DNA from: VFMC01 sp040398525
GTDB taxonomy: Bacteria > Actinomycetota > Acidimicrobiia > Acidimicrobiales > Ilumatobacteraceae
DNA length: 64,000 bases
NCBI GenBank assembly: GCA_040398525.1
Contig: JBBATY010000019.1
Location: 1-64,000, forward strand
Direction: 5' to 3'
The translations under genes were made by a program, and so were the position numbers. Under the pieces are notes generated by a model. That model was not told the origin of the DNA and did no database searches. It was given only the letters and a program-made list of their open reading frames with translations. Positions 41,960-50,782 of this stretch are shown piece by piece; position 1 is the first letter of the stretch; every line of letters starts with the position of its first letter.

Positions 41960-43263
41960 TCGCCGGCATCCCATTCGGCTTCGGCGGCGACCTCTTCGTG
42001 GTCGCCGGTTCGCAGGACGACACGCACCGACAGGCGCTTCACGCCGTCCTCCCGGCGCAACGACCCCATCAGGGCGTCTGCCGCCGAGACCGCCAGCTCG
42101 ACCTGACGCTGCGAGAGCTCACTGGGACCGGTCGACGTGCCGGAGGCGCCGGACGGCGCCGGCACCTCGATCCGCGCCGGGGCGGGAGCGACAGGTTCGG
42201 CTGCCAGGGCCCGCGGGATCGCGAGCGACACGACGGGTGCCGGCTCGTCGACCTGTGTCGGCGCCGGCGCCGAGGTCTCGGCAGCACGAGTCGCCGTGGG
42301 CCACGAGGGACGCATCACCATGCCAGGTGCCGGGCGCGACCCGACAGGTGCCGTGGTCTCCGGCTCGGTGGGCGCCACCATGCGCTCGGGAGCAGCCGGT
42401 GCCGTTCCGAGGTGCTCGGACTGGGTGCGCATCGCAGCCATCAGCCGCGGGGTCGAGGTGAGCACCTGCAACTCCTCGATGATCCGCTCGACACGAGCGA
42501 GGCCGGGCGACCCGACGCCCGCCGGTGCGGCGGCACGTGGCCAGCCGGCGACCGACGGCCGGGCCTCGAGCGTCTCGACGGGGGCTGCGAAGGCGACCGG
42601 GGCTGCCAGCGCGACCGGGGCGACCGGGGCGACCGCCGCAGGCTGGGCAGCCGGTGGCGCCACCACGGGTACGTCGTTCGCCCACACGAGGGGGGAGAGC
42701 TCGAGTCGGCCGGTGGGATCGCTGTCGACGTGCCCGCTACCACCGTCGGGCTCGCCGGCCGGGGCGACCGCGAACATCCGGTCGAGCTCGGCCATCCGGG
42801 CCAGACGCTCGGGGCGGTTGCCCCGATCGTGATCGGATGTCGGCGGCGAGTACCACGAGTTGGTCTCCTCGGGCAGGTCATTGGCCGAGGTCCGCCGGCG
42901 AAGCCACGTGCGGCCGGGGCTCTCGACAGGGGCCGAATCGCCGGCCACGACCGCAGACAGCGCTGCTGCGATCGCCGCAGCAGGGTCGGTGCGGTCCGCC
43001 TCCCAGCGTGCCTTGTCGTTGTTCGACGTGGTGGAGATCAGTCGTTCGAGGGCCGACTCGACGGTCTCCTCGATCGGCGACACCACGACCTCGACACCGA
43101 GGTCGGCAGCGAAGAAGCCGCCGAGGCCACCTCGTCGGATTCGGTTCGCCGCGACCAGCGTGACCCGGCGGCCGAGCGTGCGCTCGGCGATCGCCACGGC
43201 CTCTTCGAGCGTGGCCGCCCGGAAGGTGTGGGTGGCCTGGTCGTCAGTTGTTCGCGTAGGCAT
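41956..43263 (-). CDS. FlhF-N-terminus-like protein without GTPase domain
   Basis: 435 residues. Residues about 8-60 (THTFRAATLEEAVAIAERTLG, TLVAANRI and GFFAADLGVEVVVSP) resemble the small N-terminal domain of FlhF, the SRP-like GTPase encoded after flhA in many bacteria. No GTPase motifs (G1 GxTGxGKT) are present. The centre is a disordered Ala/Pro/Val-rich tract (for example PVAPVALAAPV), and the end (about 375-435, RQVELAVSAADALMGSLR, RLSVRVVLRTGDHEEVAAEAEW) looks folded. Start MPTRTTDDQ at 43263 overlaps flhA by 20 bases; an in-frame ATG at 43281 would add six residues. Probably involved in flagellar placement or export. Confidence 0.7.
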   Translation of the reverse strand: MPTRTTDDQATHTFRAATLEEAVAIAERTLGRRVTLVAANRIRRGGLGGFFAADLGVEVVVSPIEETVESALERLISTTSNNDKARWEADRTDPAAAIAAALSAVVAGDSAPVESPGRTWLRRRTSANDLPEETNSWYSPPTSDHDRGNRPERLARMAELDRMFAVAPAGEPDGGSGHVDSDPTGRLELSPLVWANDVPVVAPPAAQPAAVAPVAPVALAAPVAFAAPVETLEARPSVAGWPRAAAPAGVGSPGLARVERIIEELQVLTSTPRLMAAMRTQSEHLGTAPAAPERMVAPTEPETTAPVGSRPAPGMVMRPSWPTATRAAETSAPAPTQVDEPAPVVSLAIPRALAAEPVAPAPARIEVPAPSGASGTSTGPSELSQRQVELAVSAADALMGSLRREDGVKRLSVRVVLRTGDHEEVAAEAEWDAGE

Positions 43264-45391
43264 GGCGGTACTCCTCGGCAAGGCCGTGATCGGCGGTCAT
43301 CGGGGTGGTGTCGAGATCGATGTTGGCGACGACATCGATCGTGAGGTGATCGCCCAACTCGGCGTACGAGACGACGGCCACCGTGGGGACCGCCGACCGG
43401 ACGAGCCGGCTGAGCGCAGGACGCAGCGGTCCGGCGCAGACGAGCACCGGACTGATGCCGCGAGCGGCGTGCTGGTTGACGAGCTGGTGCAGGTCGCGGA
43501 CCAAGGTGTCGGCCTGCTCGGGCCGCAGTTCGACCTGGGTCTGGCCGTCGATGCTGCGCAACCCGGCGAGCATCCGGTTCTCGGTCGTCGGGGCAAGGGT
43601 GACCACCGTGAGACGGCCGTCTTGCGAGAGTGCCGAGGTGATCGCCGGCCCGAGCTCGATCCGGGCCGCCTCCACCATCGCTTCCTGGGTGCGAACGGTC
43701 CGCGCCCGGTCGGCCACGGCTTCGAGGATGCGGACGAGGTCGCGTACCGGGATGCCGTCGTCGAGCAGCGCGGCGAGGACTCGCTGCACCTCGCCGGCGG
43801 TGACGCCGAGGGCGACGAGGTCGTCGACCACCTGCGGGTCGGTGGCGCGCACTCCCTCGATGAGCGCCTTGACATCGGTGCGGCTGAGCAGACGCCCAGC
43901 GCGACGACGGACGATCTCGGCGAGGTGGGTGACGATGAGCGTCGAGCGGTCGACCACGGTGTTGCCCATGATCTCGGCCTGGACCTGGTACTCGGTGGGC
44001 ACCCAGCGGGCATTGAGGCCGAACACCGGCTCGCGGACGTCTTCACCGGGCAGGCCGTCGAGCGCCTCACCGATCACCAAGACGCGACCGGCCGGGGCCG
44101 TGCCGCGGCCCACTTCGACGCCATGGACGCGGATGACGTAGGCGCTGGTCGGCAGCTCGGACGAGTCGCGGGTACGGATGGACGGCATCACGAAGCCGAG
44201 CTCGGCGGCGATCTTGCGCCGCAACGCGCTCACCCGGTCGAGCAGGTCGCCACCGCTGGCCGCATCGACGAGGCCGATGAGGTCGAATGCGATCGTCAGC
44301 TCGAGCGGCTCCATCCGAGCATCGACAGCAAGTTGCTGCGGCGACGGTGGGGCAGCCTCAGCCTCATCCGGCAGCGCGGCGGTGGCCGCAGCCGCGGCAG
44401 CCTGAGCTGCCAGTTCCTCGGCCGTCGGCAGCCTGTTCGCGGCGAGGAGCATCCCGACACCCACCAAGAGGAACGGGAACTTCGGCAGGCCGGGGATGAG
44501 CAGCATCAGCAGCACCACGGCGCTGGCGCTGCGCATGGCGTTGCGCTGCCGGTAGAACTGGGCGAAGACATCGGAGCCGAGGTCGGCGCCACCGGCCGCA
44601 CGGGTGACGATGAGGCCGGCCGAGATCGACACGAGCAGCGCAGGGATCTGCGACACGAGGCCGTCACCGATGGTGAGCAGCGAGTACTGCTGGATGGCCT
44701 CGCCCACCGGCATGCCGTTCTGCACGACGCCGATCAGGAACCCACCGATGAGGTTGACGGCCGTGATCACCAGACCGGCGATCGCGTCGCCCTTGACGAA
44801 CTTGGACGCACCGTCCATCGCACCGTAGAAGTCGGCCTCGTCGGCGATGTCCTGGCGACGGCGGCGAGCCTCGTCCTCACCGATCATCCCTGCGCTCAGG
44901 TCGGCGTCGATGGCCATCTGCTTGCCGGGCATGGCGTCGAGGGTGAAGCGGGCGGTCACCTCGGCCACGCGGCCCGAACCGTTGGAGATGACGACGAACT
45001 GCACCAGGGTCAGGATCAAGAAGATGACCATGCCGACCACGAGGCTGCCGCCGACCACCACCGAACCGAAGGTCTCGATCACGGCACCGGCATGACCGTT
45101 GCTGAGCACGGCACGCGACGTCGCCACATTGAGACCGAGGCGCAGCAGGGTGACCACCAGCAGCAGCGATGGGAACGAGCTGAAGTCGAGTGCGCGACGC
45201 ACGTTCATCGACACGAGCAGGATCAACACTGCGGTCGACAAGTTGGCGACGATCAGCACGTCGAGGATCCCCGACGGCAGCGGGATGATCATCACGGCGA
45301 CGACGAGGACCACTGCTGCAGGCAGCGTCACCTGTCCCATCCGACTCCGCTCCACCATGTCTCCCATCTGCCGCTGAACCCGGTTGCGCAT
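43244..45391 (-). CDS. flhA: Flagellar type III export protein FlhA
   Basis: 715 residues, the export-gate subunit. Eight membrane helices with the family motifs SFPSLLLVVTLLRLGLNVATSR, FVVISNGSGRVAEVTARFTLDAMPGKQMAIDADL and GDAIAGLVITAVNLIGGFLIG, then the cytoplasmic domain (RARTVRTQEAMVEAARIELG and the end AVVSYAEL). Length is normal. It is transcribed divergently from fliW; the 3' end overlaps the FlhF-like gene by 20 bases. Confidence 0.97.
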   Translation of the reverse strand: MRNRVQRQMGDMVERSRMGQVTLPAAVVLVVAVMIIPLPSGILDVLIVANLSTAVLILLVSMNVRRALDFSSFPSLLLVVTLLRLGLNVATSRAVLSNGHAGAVIETFGSVVVGGSLVVGMVIFLILTLVQFVVISNGSGRVAEVTARFTLDAMPGKQMAIDADLSAGMIGEDEARRRRQDIADEADFYGAMDGASKFVKGDAIAGLVITAVNLIGGFLIGVVQNGMPVGEAIQQYSLLTIGDGLVSQIPALLVSISAGLIVTRAAGGADLGSDVFAQFYRQRNAMRSASAVVLLMLLIPGLPKFPFLLVGVGMLLAANRLPTAEELAAQAAAAAATAALPDEAEAAPPSPQQLAVDARMEPLELTIAFDLIGLVDAASGGDLLDRVSALRRKIAAELGFVMPSIRTRDSSELPTSAYVIRVHGVEVGRGTAPAGRVLVIGEALDGLPGEDVREPVFGLNARWVPTEYQVQAEIMGNTVVDRSTLIVTHLAEIVRRRAGRLLSRTDVKALIEGVRATDPQVVDDLVALGVTAGEVQRVLAALLDDGIPVRDLVRILEAVADRARTVRTQEAMVEAARIELGPAITSALSQDGRLTVVTLAPTTENRMLAGLRSIDGQTQVELRPEQADTLVRDLHQLVNQHAARGISPVLVCAGPLRPALSRLVRSAVPTVAVVSYAELGDHLTIDVVANIDLDTTPMTADHGLAEEYRHAYANN

Positions 45392-45495
45392 GTCACCGGT
45401 TCCCGGACGGTGGAGACTGTTCGTAGGTAGCGGAGATTGTCGACAAGGTGAGCGTCATCCGGACGATCAGGTCGGCAACACAGACAGGAGGTCAG

Positions 45496-45960
45496 ATGCT
45501 GCTCGAGACAACTCGCTTCGGGCTCGTCGATGTCGACGAGAGCCAAGCGTTCGAGATCCCCACGGGGATTCCCGGATTCCCGGATCTACGCCGGGCCGTG
45601 CTGTTCGGTGGCGGTACCGCACCGGGCCAGGCCACCGGCGATTCACACAATCTCTACTGGCTACAGGACCTCGACGACGGGGCGCTGGCCTTCATGTGCG
45701 TCGTGCCGTTCGCCCCATTCCCCGACTACGACTTCGAGATCGACGAGCAGGGCCTGGGGATCGAGGATCCCGAGGACGTCACCGTGCTCACCATCGTCAC
45801 CGTCCGTCGCGAGGGCGGCGTGGCCGAGATGAGCACCAACCTGCGGGCCCCGCTGATCATCGACCGCCGCAACCGGCGGCTGCACCAGGTGATCCTGCCC
45901 GACTCGACCTGGCCGGTCCGGGCTCGCTTCGCCGAGCTCGTGTCGAACGGGGGTCGCTGA
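45496..45960 (+). CDS. fliW: Flagellar assembly factor FliW
   Basis: 154 residues with the FliW pattern: GIPGFPDLRRAVLF, LYWLQDLDDGALAFMCVVP, DYDFEIDEQ and AEMSTNLRAPLIIDRRNRRLHQVILPD. FliW binds CsrA and flagellin in turn, releasing flagellin mRNA from CsrA repression when flagellin is exported. AGGAGGT 2-8 bases before ATG 45496 is the strongest Shine-Dalgarno site here. csrA starts in its stop codon. Confidence 0.96.
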   Translation: MLLETTRFGLVDVDESQAFEIPTGIPGFPDLRRAVLFGGGTAPGQATGDSHNLYWLQDLDDGALAFMCVVPFAPFPDYDFEIDEQGLGIEDPEDVTVLTIVTVRREGGVAEMSTNLRAPLIIDRRNRRLHQVILPDSTWPVRARFAELVSNGGR

Positions 45961-46208
45961 TGTTGGTGCTGGCCCGTCGTGTCGGAGAGAACATCCTCAT
46001 CGGTGACGACATCGTCGTCACCGTCCTCGAGATGAGCCGCGACCAGGTGCGCATCGGCATCCGTGCCCCGCGCTCGGTCTCGGTGCACCGCGAGGAGGTC
46101 TACCAGGAGATCCTCCTGGCGAACCGCGAAGCAGCTGATGGGCGGCCGGGAGACGAAGTCGTGGTGGCGGCCGCGACGATCGCCGACCTGCCCCCGAAGC
46201 GACGCTGA
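45960..46208 (+). CDS. csrA: RNA-binding translational regulator CsrA
   Basis: 82 residues. MLVLARRVGENILIGDDI, VTVLEMSRDQVRIGIRAP and VSVHREEVYQEI are the classic CsrA strands and helix. A C-terminal extension of about 20 residues (GDEVVVAAATIADLPPKRR) goes beyond the usual 60-odd. It shares the A of TGATG with fliW. Its probable target is flagellin mRNA, which was not seen in the window. Confidence 0.96.
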   Translation: MLVLARRVGENILIGDDIVVTVLEMSRDQVRIGIRAPRSVSVHREEVYQEILLANREAADGRPGDEVVVAAATIADLPPKRR

Positions 46209-46219
46209 CCCGGACGACG

Positions 46220-46257
46220 ACGCCCCGGTGATCTCCTGTGGAGGGTCACCGGGGCGT
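46220..46257. terminator. Hairpin terminator between csrA and flhB
   Basis: Perfect 12-base-pair stem ACGCCCCGGTGA / TCACCGGGGCGT with a 14-base loop that can itself pair (CTCC/GGAG). It is 11 bases after the csrA stop and also ends the convergent flhB operon. Only a short TTGT follows. Confidence 0.7.
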
Positions 46258-46316
46258 TGTCGCGTCTGCGGACCTGTGTCGCACGGCCCGCGGCACTGGC
46301 GGCGTCGAGCTCGTCG

Positions 46317-47486
46317 TCACGCGGCAGCGCGGCGAGCCGGTCCCCGGCGACGACCACGCTGGCGGTCCGGGACGGCGTCGAGCACCTGCTGCGACACGCG
46401 GTAGCTGTTCGGCAACGGGGTCGCCGACGCGGGCAGCATGGTGCTGCGCAGGCGTCGCACGAAGGCGAGCACCTTCGCCACGGCTTCGTAGAGCACGACC
46501 GGGATTTCGTCGCCGAGCTCGCACGAGCGCCACAACGCCCGCGCCAGGGGCTTGGCCTCGACGATCGGCACCCGGGCCTCCATCGCCTTCTCGCGGATCC
46601 GCGCCGCCGTTGCGTCGGTGCCGATGGCCACGACCCGCGGCGCGGCACCCTTCGCCGGGTCGTAGGCGATGGCCACGGCGATGTGGGTCGGGTTGGTCAC
46701 GACCACCGATGCCTCGGCGACTGCCGACATCATCCGATTGCGACCGAGCGCCATCTGCAGCGAGCGGATCCGGCTCTTCACCATCGGATCGCCTTCCATC
46801 ATCCTCATCTCGTCGCGCACCTCCTGCTTGGTCATCCGCAGGTCGCGCAACTTCGAGCGTCGCTGGTAGACGTAGTCGACGAGCCCGATGGTGACGCCGG
46901 CCCAGGCGATCTTGCGGGCCATCGCGACCAGATCGGCGCTCAGCACCGACACGGCCGATCTGAGCGCCATACGACCGGAGCCGATGAGGTGCTCGTGCAC
47001 GGCGAGGACGTACGGCCAAGCGAGCCACGCGATGAGCACGGCCTTCACGATCTGCTTGCCGGTCTCCCAGAGCGATTTGGCCGACAGGAGGCGCTTGGTC
47101 CCCTGGATCGGGTCGATTCGGCGGAAGTCGGGCTTGAGCGGGTGCAGCGACAGCACCAGGCCCGTCTGCGCCATGGTGGTCGTCACGGCGAGGAGCATCA
47201 GGGCGAGGAGGAACGGTAGTGCTGCGGTGAAGCCTGCCCGCAGGGCCTGGCCGAGCACCTGCGGCACTGCGGTCGGGTCCGGGCGCTGGGCAAGGTCGCC
47301 GAGCGACGCCATCAGGTCGACCAGGCCGCGGCCCACCGACACGACGAGCCACGGCAGGAAGTAGGTGGCGATGAGCAGGCTGAGCCACGGCCCGAGGTCG
47401 GCGGACTTGGAGACCGTGCCCTTCTTCTTGGCGTCCTGCTTCTTCTTCGGGGTGGGTGCCTCGGTCTTCCCTTCACGACGCGACAT
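46317..47486 (-). CDS. flhB: Flagellar export switch protein FlhB
   Basis: 389 residues. N-terminus EGKTEAPTPKKKQDAKKKG, four membrane helices, and the autocleavage motif in VVVTNPTHIAVAIAY (NPTH) followed by VPIVEAKPLARALWR. Cleavage at this motif switches export from hook to filament proteins. The C-terminus carries about 40 extra basic residues (QRGRRRGPARRAAA). Last gene of the long minus-strand flagellar run. Confidence 0.97.
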   Translation of the reverse strand: MSRREGKTEAPTPKKKQDAKKKGTVSKSADLGPWLSLLIATYFLPWLVVSVGRGLVDLMASLGDLAQRPDPTAVPQVLGQALRAGFTAALPFLLALMLLAVTTTMAQTGLVLSLHPLKPDFRRIDPIQGTKRLLSAKSLWETGKQIVKAVLIAWLAWPYVLAVHEHLIGSGRMALRSAVSVLSADLVAMARKIAWAGVTIGLVDYVYQRRSKLRDLRMTKQEVRDEMRMMEGDPMVKSRIRSLQMALGRNRMMSAVAEASVVVTNPTHIAVAIAYDPAKGAAPRVVAIGTDATAARIREKAMEARVPIVEAKPLARALWRSCELGDEIPVVLYEAVAKVLAFVRRLRSTMLPASATPLPNSYRVSQQVLDAVPDRQRGRRRGPARRAAA

Positions 47487-47489
47487 GGC

Positions 47490-48263
47490 TCACCCCCCGA
47501 AGACCCCGAAGGCCGAGCGGATCGCCGAGCCGAGCAGGGAGTCGACGGTCTCGGGCAGCAACAGCAACGTCGCTCCGAGCAGACCGAAGGTGATGAACGC
47601 CTTCGCCGCGAAGCCGATCACCAGGATGTTCAACTGCGGTGCGGCCTTGCCGAGGAAGCCGAGCGCCAGCTCGGCGCAGAAGAGAGCTGCGAGCACCGGG
47701 AGGGCGATCTCGAGTGCGGCGACGAGCAGGATGCCGAGCAGCCGACCGAAGGTCTCGATCGCGCCCTCGATGTCGATCCGGCCGAGCGGGGCCACCTCGA
47801 CCGATCGCACGAAGGCGCCCACCACCAGGACATGTCCGTTGATCGCGAAGAGCACAGCCGTCGCCATCAACTGGTAGAAGCGCCCGATCGGGCTCGAGTT
47901 GTTGCCGGAGATCGGGTCGATCACCGCGCCCATGCTGAAGCCGACCTGCAGGTCGATCAGCTCGCCGGCGGTCTGCACCACCGTGAACAGGGCAGCGACG
48001 AAGTAGCCGAGCACCACGCCGGCCAGCACCTGGGTGAACAGCATCCCGACGAACTCGGCCCCACCGATGGCGGCGAGCTCGGTGTCGACCTGCGCGCCCA
48101 TCGGGCCGGCGAGCACGAAGGCGAGGGCCACGGCCATCCCGATGCGCACCCGCACCGGCATCGCCGGGCCGTTGAACGGAGGACAGAACGTCACCCACGC
48201 CGCGGCGCGCGTGAGCGCCAGGCTGAACCCCACCAGGAGGCGCGGGTCGACGAACAGCTGCAT
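47490..48263 (-). CDS. fliR: Flagellar export gate protein FliR
   Basis: 257 residues; six membrane helices with QTAGELIDLQVGFSMGAVID, a FliR hallmark, and APQLNILVIGFAAKAF. It forms the export gate with FliP and FliQ. Starts 10 bases after fliQ and ends three bases before flhB. Confidence 0.95.
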   Translation of the reverse strand: MQLFVDPRLLVGFSLALTRAAAWVTFCPPFNGPAMPVRVRIGMAVALAFVLAGPMGAQVDTELAAIGGAEFVGMLFTQVLAGVVLGYFVAALFTVVQTAGELIDLQVGFSMGAVIDPISGNNSSPIGRFYQLMATAVLFAINGHVLVVGAFVRSVEVAPLGRIDIEGAIETFGRLLGILLVAALEIALPVLAALFCAELALGFLGKAAPQLNILVIGFAAKAFITFGLLGATLLLLPETVDSLLGSAIRSAFGVFGG

Positions 48264-48273
48264 CGGGTCGTCG

Positions 48274-48546
48274 TCAGCCGTTGAGCAGTTGCGGGATCGC
48301 CGACATCAGCTCTTGGCCGAAGTTCACCATCGACTGGAGCATCCAGCTCCCGCTGACAGCGATGACGATCGCTGCACCGATCAGCTTGGGCACGAAGGTG
48401 AGGGTCTGCTCCTGGAGCTGGGTGACCGACTGCAGGATGCCGATCACCACGCCGACTGCGAGCACGACGAGCAGGAACGGCCCGGCGACCTTGGCCGTGA
48501 CGATGAGGGCACTGGTGCCGATGTCGAGGACTTGCTGGGTGGTCAT
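48274..48546 (-). CDS. fliQ: Flagellar export gate protein FliQ
   Basis: 90 residues, two membrane helices (ALIVTAKVAGPFLLVVLAVG and FVPKLIGAAIVIAVSGSWML) with the motif IGILQSVTQLQEQTLTFVPK. Normal length. Between fliP and fliR. Confidence 0.96.
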   Translation of the reverse strand: MTTQQVLDIGTSALIVTAKVAGPFLLVVLAVGVVIGILQSVTQLQEQTLTFVPKLIGAAIVIAVSGSWMLQSMVNFGQELMSAIPQLLNG

Positions 48547-48554
48547 GGGGCCGC

Positions 48555-49481
48555 CTATCCGTACGAGTTGAGCAAGGTGCCGGTGACGAGCATCCAGCCG
48601 TCGAGCATGACGAAGAGCAGGAGCTTGAACGGCAACGAGACGAACGAGGGTGGGAGCATCATCATCCCGAGGCCCATCAGCACGGCCGAGACGACGAGGT
48701 CGATGATGAGGAAGGGCACGAAGATGACGAACCCGATGATGAAGCCGCTCTTCAGCTCGGACAGCACGAACGCCGGGACGAGCGCGTTGAGCGGCACATC
48801 CTCACGGGCCACCGGGGTCTCGGTGCCGGTGGCGTCGAGGAACAGCTCGAGCTCGTCGTCACGTGTGTTCTCGAGCAGGAACCCGCGCAGCGGGTCCTGG
48901 ACGGCGTCGTAGGCCTCGGTGACCGTCATCGTGCCGGCCAGCAGCGGATCGAGGGCGACCTCTTTCATCTCGCCGAGCGTCGGTCCCATCACGAACAGGG
49001 TGAGGAAGATGCTCAGGCCGACGATCACCTGCTGCGGAGGCGCCGTCGGCAAACCCAGCGCGTTGCGGGTGAGCGACAAGACGATGACGATTCGGGTGAA
49101 CGAGGTGCAGAGCACCAGCAGGCTGGGGGCGATCGAGATCACCGTCAGCAGCAGGATGATCACGACCGTGTTCGACGGCTTCTCGCCGACGCCCGGGAAG
49201 TCGAGGTTGATCGCTGCGTCGCTCGCCTGATCGTCGTCGGTGAAGATCGAGCCAGGACCGACACCCACACGGTCGATGGCGTCGGTGATGGTGTTCGGAT
49301 CGGGGGTCACCGGTGCCACCGGGGCGACCGGCGCCGGGGGGACAGGCGTCGCCGCGGCGGCGCGTCCAGGGTTCAGCATCAGCACCGCGAGCACGGCGGC
49401 GCCGACGACGAGCGCGAACGCCAAGGGGCGTCGCGTCGCCGCACGGGCCGGAGTGGTCACGGTGGCCAATGCCTCAGGCAC
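48555..49481 (-). CDS. fliP: Flagellar export gate protein FliP
   Basis: 308 residues with an N-terminal hydrophobic signal (FALVVGAAVLAVLMLNPG), a proline-rich spacer, then the family core: ILLLTVISIAPSLLVLCTSF, LGLPTAPPQQVIVGLSIFLT, LVPAFVLSELKSGFIIGFVI and MLPPSFVSLPFKLLLFVMLD. The spacer of about 50 residues is longer than usual. GTG 49481 overlaps the fliO stop by 8 bases. Confidence 0.95.
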   Translation of the reverse strand: MPEALATVTTPARAATRRPLAFALVVGAAVLAVLMLNPGRAAAATPVPPAPVAPVAPVTPDPNTITDAIDRVGVGPGSIFTDDDQASDAAINLDFPGVGEKPSNTVVIILLLTVISIAPSLLVLCTSFTRIVIVLSLTRNALGLPTAPPQQVIVGLSIFLTLFVMGPTLGEMKEVALDPLLAGTMTVTEAYDAVQDPLRGFLLENTRDDELELFLDATGTETPVAREDVPLNALVPAFVLSELKSGFIIGFVIFVPFLIIDLVVSAVLMGLGMMMLPPSFVSLPFKLLLFVMLDGWMLVTGTLLNSYG

Positions 49482-49956
49482 GGCGGACGGTCGCTTCCCG
49501 CAGAGCTTCGATGAAGCCACGCGACGCCTGCTGCTCGGGGACGGCAAGCGCCTGGCTGCTCGCAACAGCTGTCGTGGCAATCGGGATCCGCTCCTCGCGG
49601 ACCTCGTTTGCGGCCTCCCATGCGGCGAGCGACATCGAACTGATGACATTGGGGCTGCCGTGCTCGGATGCGGCGACCAGCAGCACCTCGTCGGCGAACT
49701 GGACGGCGACGAGTTGGGTCGTGCGGCCGATGCCCACCCGAGTGAGCACCTGCACGCCGCGGCGTGGTGCGGGCTTGGCGCCTGCGCGACTGGTGCGGAC
49801 GAGCGACCGGCTCGAACGCGACCGGCTGAGCGAGGACGTCGCTCCACCGCCTTGACGGCGCCGCATCACCTGGTAGGCGACGGCGATCAGGCCGAACACG
49901 ACGGCGAGCGAGACGACCATCCGCAGGAGGAGGTCGCCGAAGCTGGCGTCGGTCAT
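49474..49956 (-). CDS. fliO: Flagellar biosynthesis protein FliO
   Basis: 160 residues: one N-terminal membrane helix (MVVSLAVVFGLIAVAYQVM), a basic Ser/Arg stretch and a FliO-type beta domain (VQVLTRVGIGRTTQLVAVQFADEVLLV). It helps assemble the FliP ring. Overlaps fliN by ATGA. Confidence 0.85.
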   Translation of the reverse strand: MTDASFGDLLLRMVVSLAVVFGLIAVAYQVMRRRQGGGATSSLSRSRSSRSLVRTSRAGAKPAPRRGVQVLTRVGIGRTTQLVAVQFADEVLLVAASEHGSPNVISSMSLAAWEAANEVREERIPIATTAVASSQALAVPEQQASRGFIEALREATVRRA

Positions 49957-50690
49957 CGCAGGAGCTCGTCCGGCGGGGCGATCTCGGTGATGCGCACCCC
50001 GAACTCCTCGTCGATCACCACCACCTCGCCGACGGCGATGCGGCGGCCGTTGACGAGCAGATCGATCGGCGCACCAGCGATGCGGTCGATCTCGACCACC
50101 ATCCCGGGCGACAGGTTGAGCAGGTCACGGATCGGCATCGTCGTGCGCCCGAGTTCGGCCGTCACCGTCATCATCACGTCGTTCAGCACGGTGAGCGGCG
50201 TGGCGCCGACCATCCCGGCCATAGGGCCACGCCCCTGCAGCACGCCCGGGGTCCACGGCTGCGCAGCCGCCTCGGGCTCGTCGTCGACGGAGATGTCGAG
50301 CGTCACGCCCACCAGGGCGGTGACACGCAGGTCGTCGAGGATCTCGACGACGACGTCCGGCTCGGCCTCGTCAGAACCGGCGACGTCGATCGCGCCACCA
50401 GACAGCCCGACCCCGAGCGCGCTCGACAGGGCGCGCACTGCGCCCATGAACGCCTCGGCAGTGAGACCGGCATCGCCGAAGAGACGATCGGCGACTTCGG
50501 TGTTGACAGCAAGCAGCAGCGATGCGCCCGGCTGCTCGGCGATCGGCATCCGCAGCACGGTGGCTGCCGGATCGAACGGCCAACTGCGAGCAGCTCGTGT
50601 GGCATCGCCAAGGCTCAGCTGCTGGGCCAGGACCAGGGCTGCGCTCTCGCAGCCAGCGACCAACGCCTGCCTGGCGGTGTGTGCATCCAT
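49953..50690 (-). CDS. fliN: Flagellar switch protein FliN with extended N-terminal domain
   Basis: 245 residues, over twice a simple FliN. The C-terminal SpoA domain is clear: TVTAELGRTTMPIRDLLNLS, GMVVEIDRIAGAPIDLLVNG, VGEVVVIDEEFGVRITEI. The first 140 residues include AFMGAVRALSSALGVGLSGG and a strand pair ALVGVTLDI, which suggests a CheC-like domain as in FliY, though no phosphatase motif is recognised. fliM ends 92 bases upstream. Confidence 0.9.
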   Translation of the reverse strand: MDAHTARQALVAGCESAALVLAQQLSLGDATRAARSWPFDPAATVLRMPIAEQPGASLLLAVNTEVADRLFGDAGLTAEAFMGAVRALSSALGVGLSGGAIDVAGSDEAEPDVVVEILDDLRVTALVGVTLDISVDDEPEAAAQPWTPGVLQGRGPMAGMVGATPLTVLNDVMMTVTAELGRTTMPIRDLLNLSPGMVVEIDRIAGAPIDLLVNGRRIAVGEVVVIDEEFGVRITEIAPPDELLR

Positions 50691-50782
50691 CCCTCGAACA
50701 CTCCCTCTCGTGGCGAACCCAGTGGGTCGACGTCACGGAACTGTTCGGAGATCAGCCCACTTGTCAGGCAGCTATCGCAGGA

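Noticed and set aside
42560..42660. GCGACCGGG-type short repeats as a DNA element
   Set aside because: They lie in the low-complexity Pro/Val/Ala tract of the FlhF-like protein and reflect amino-acid composition.
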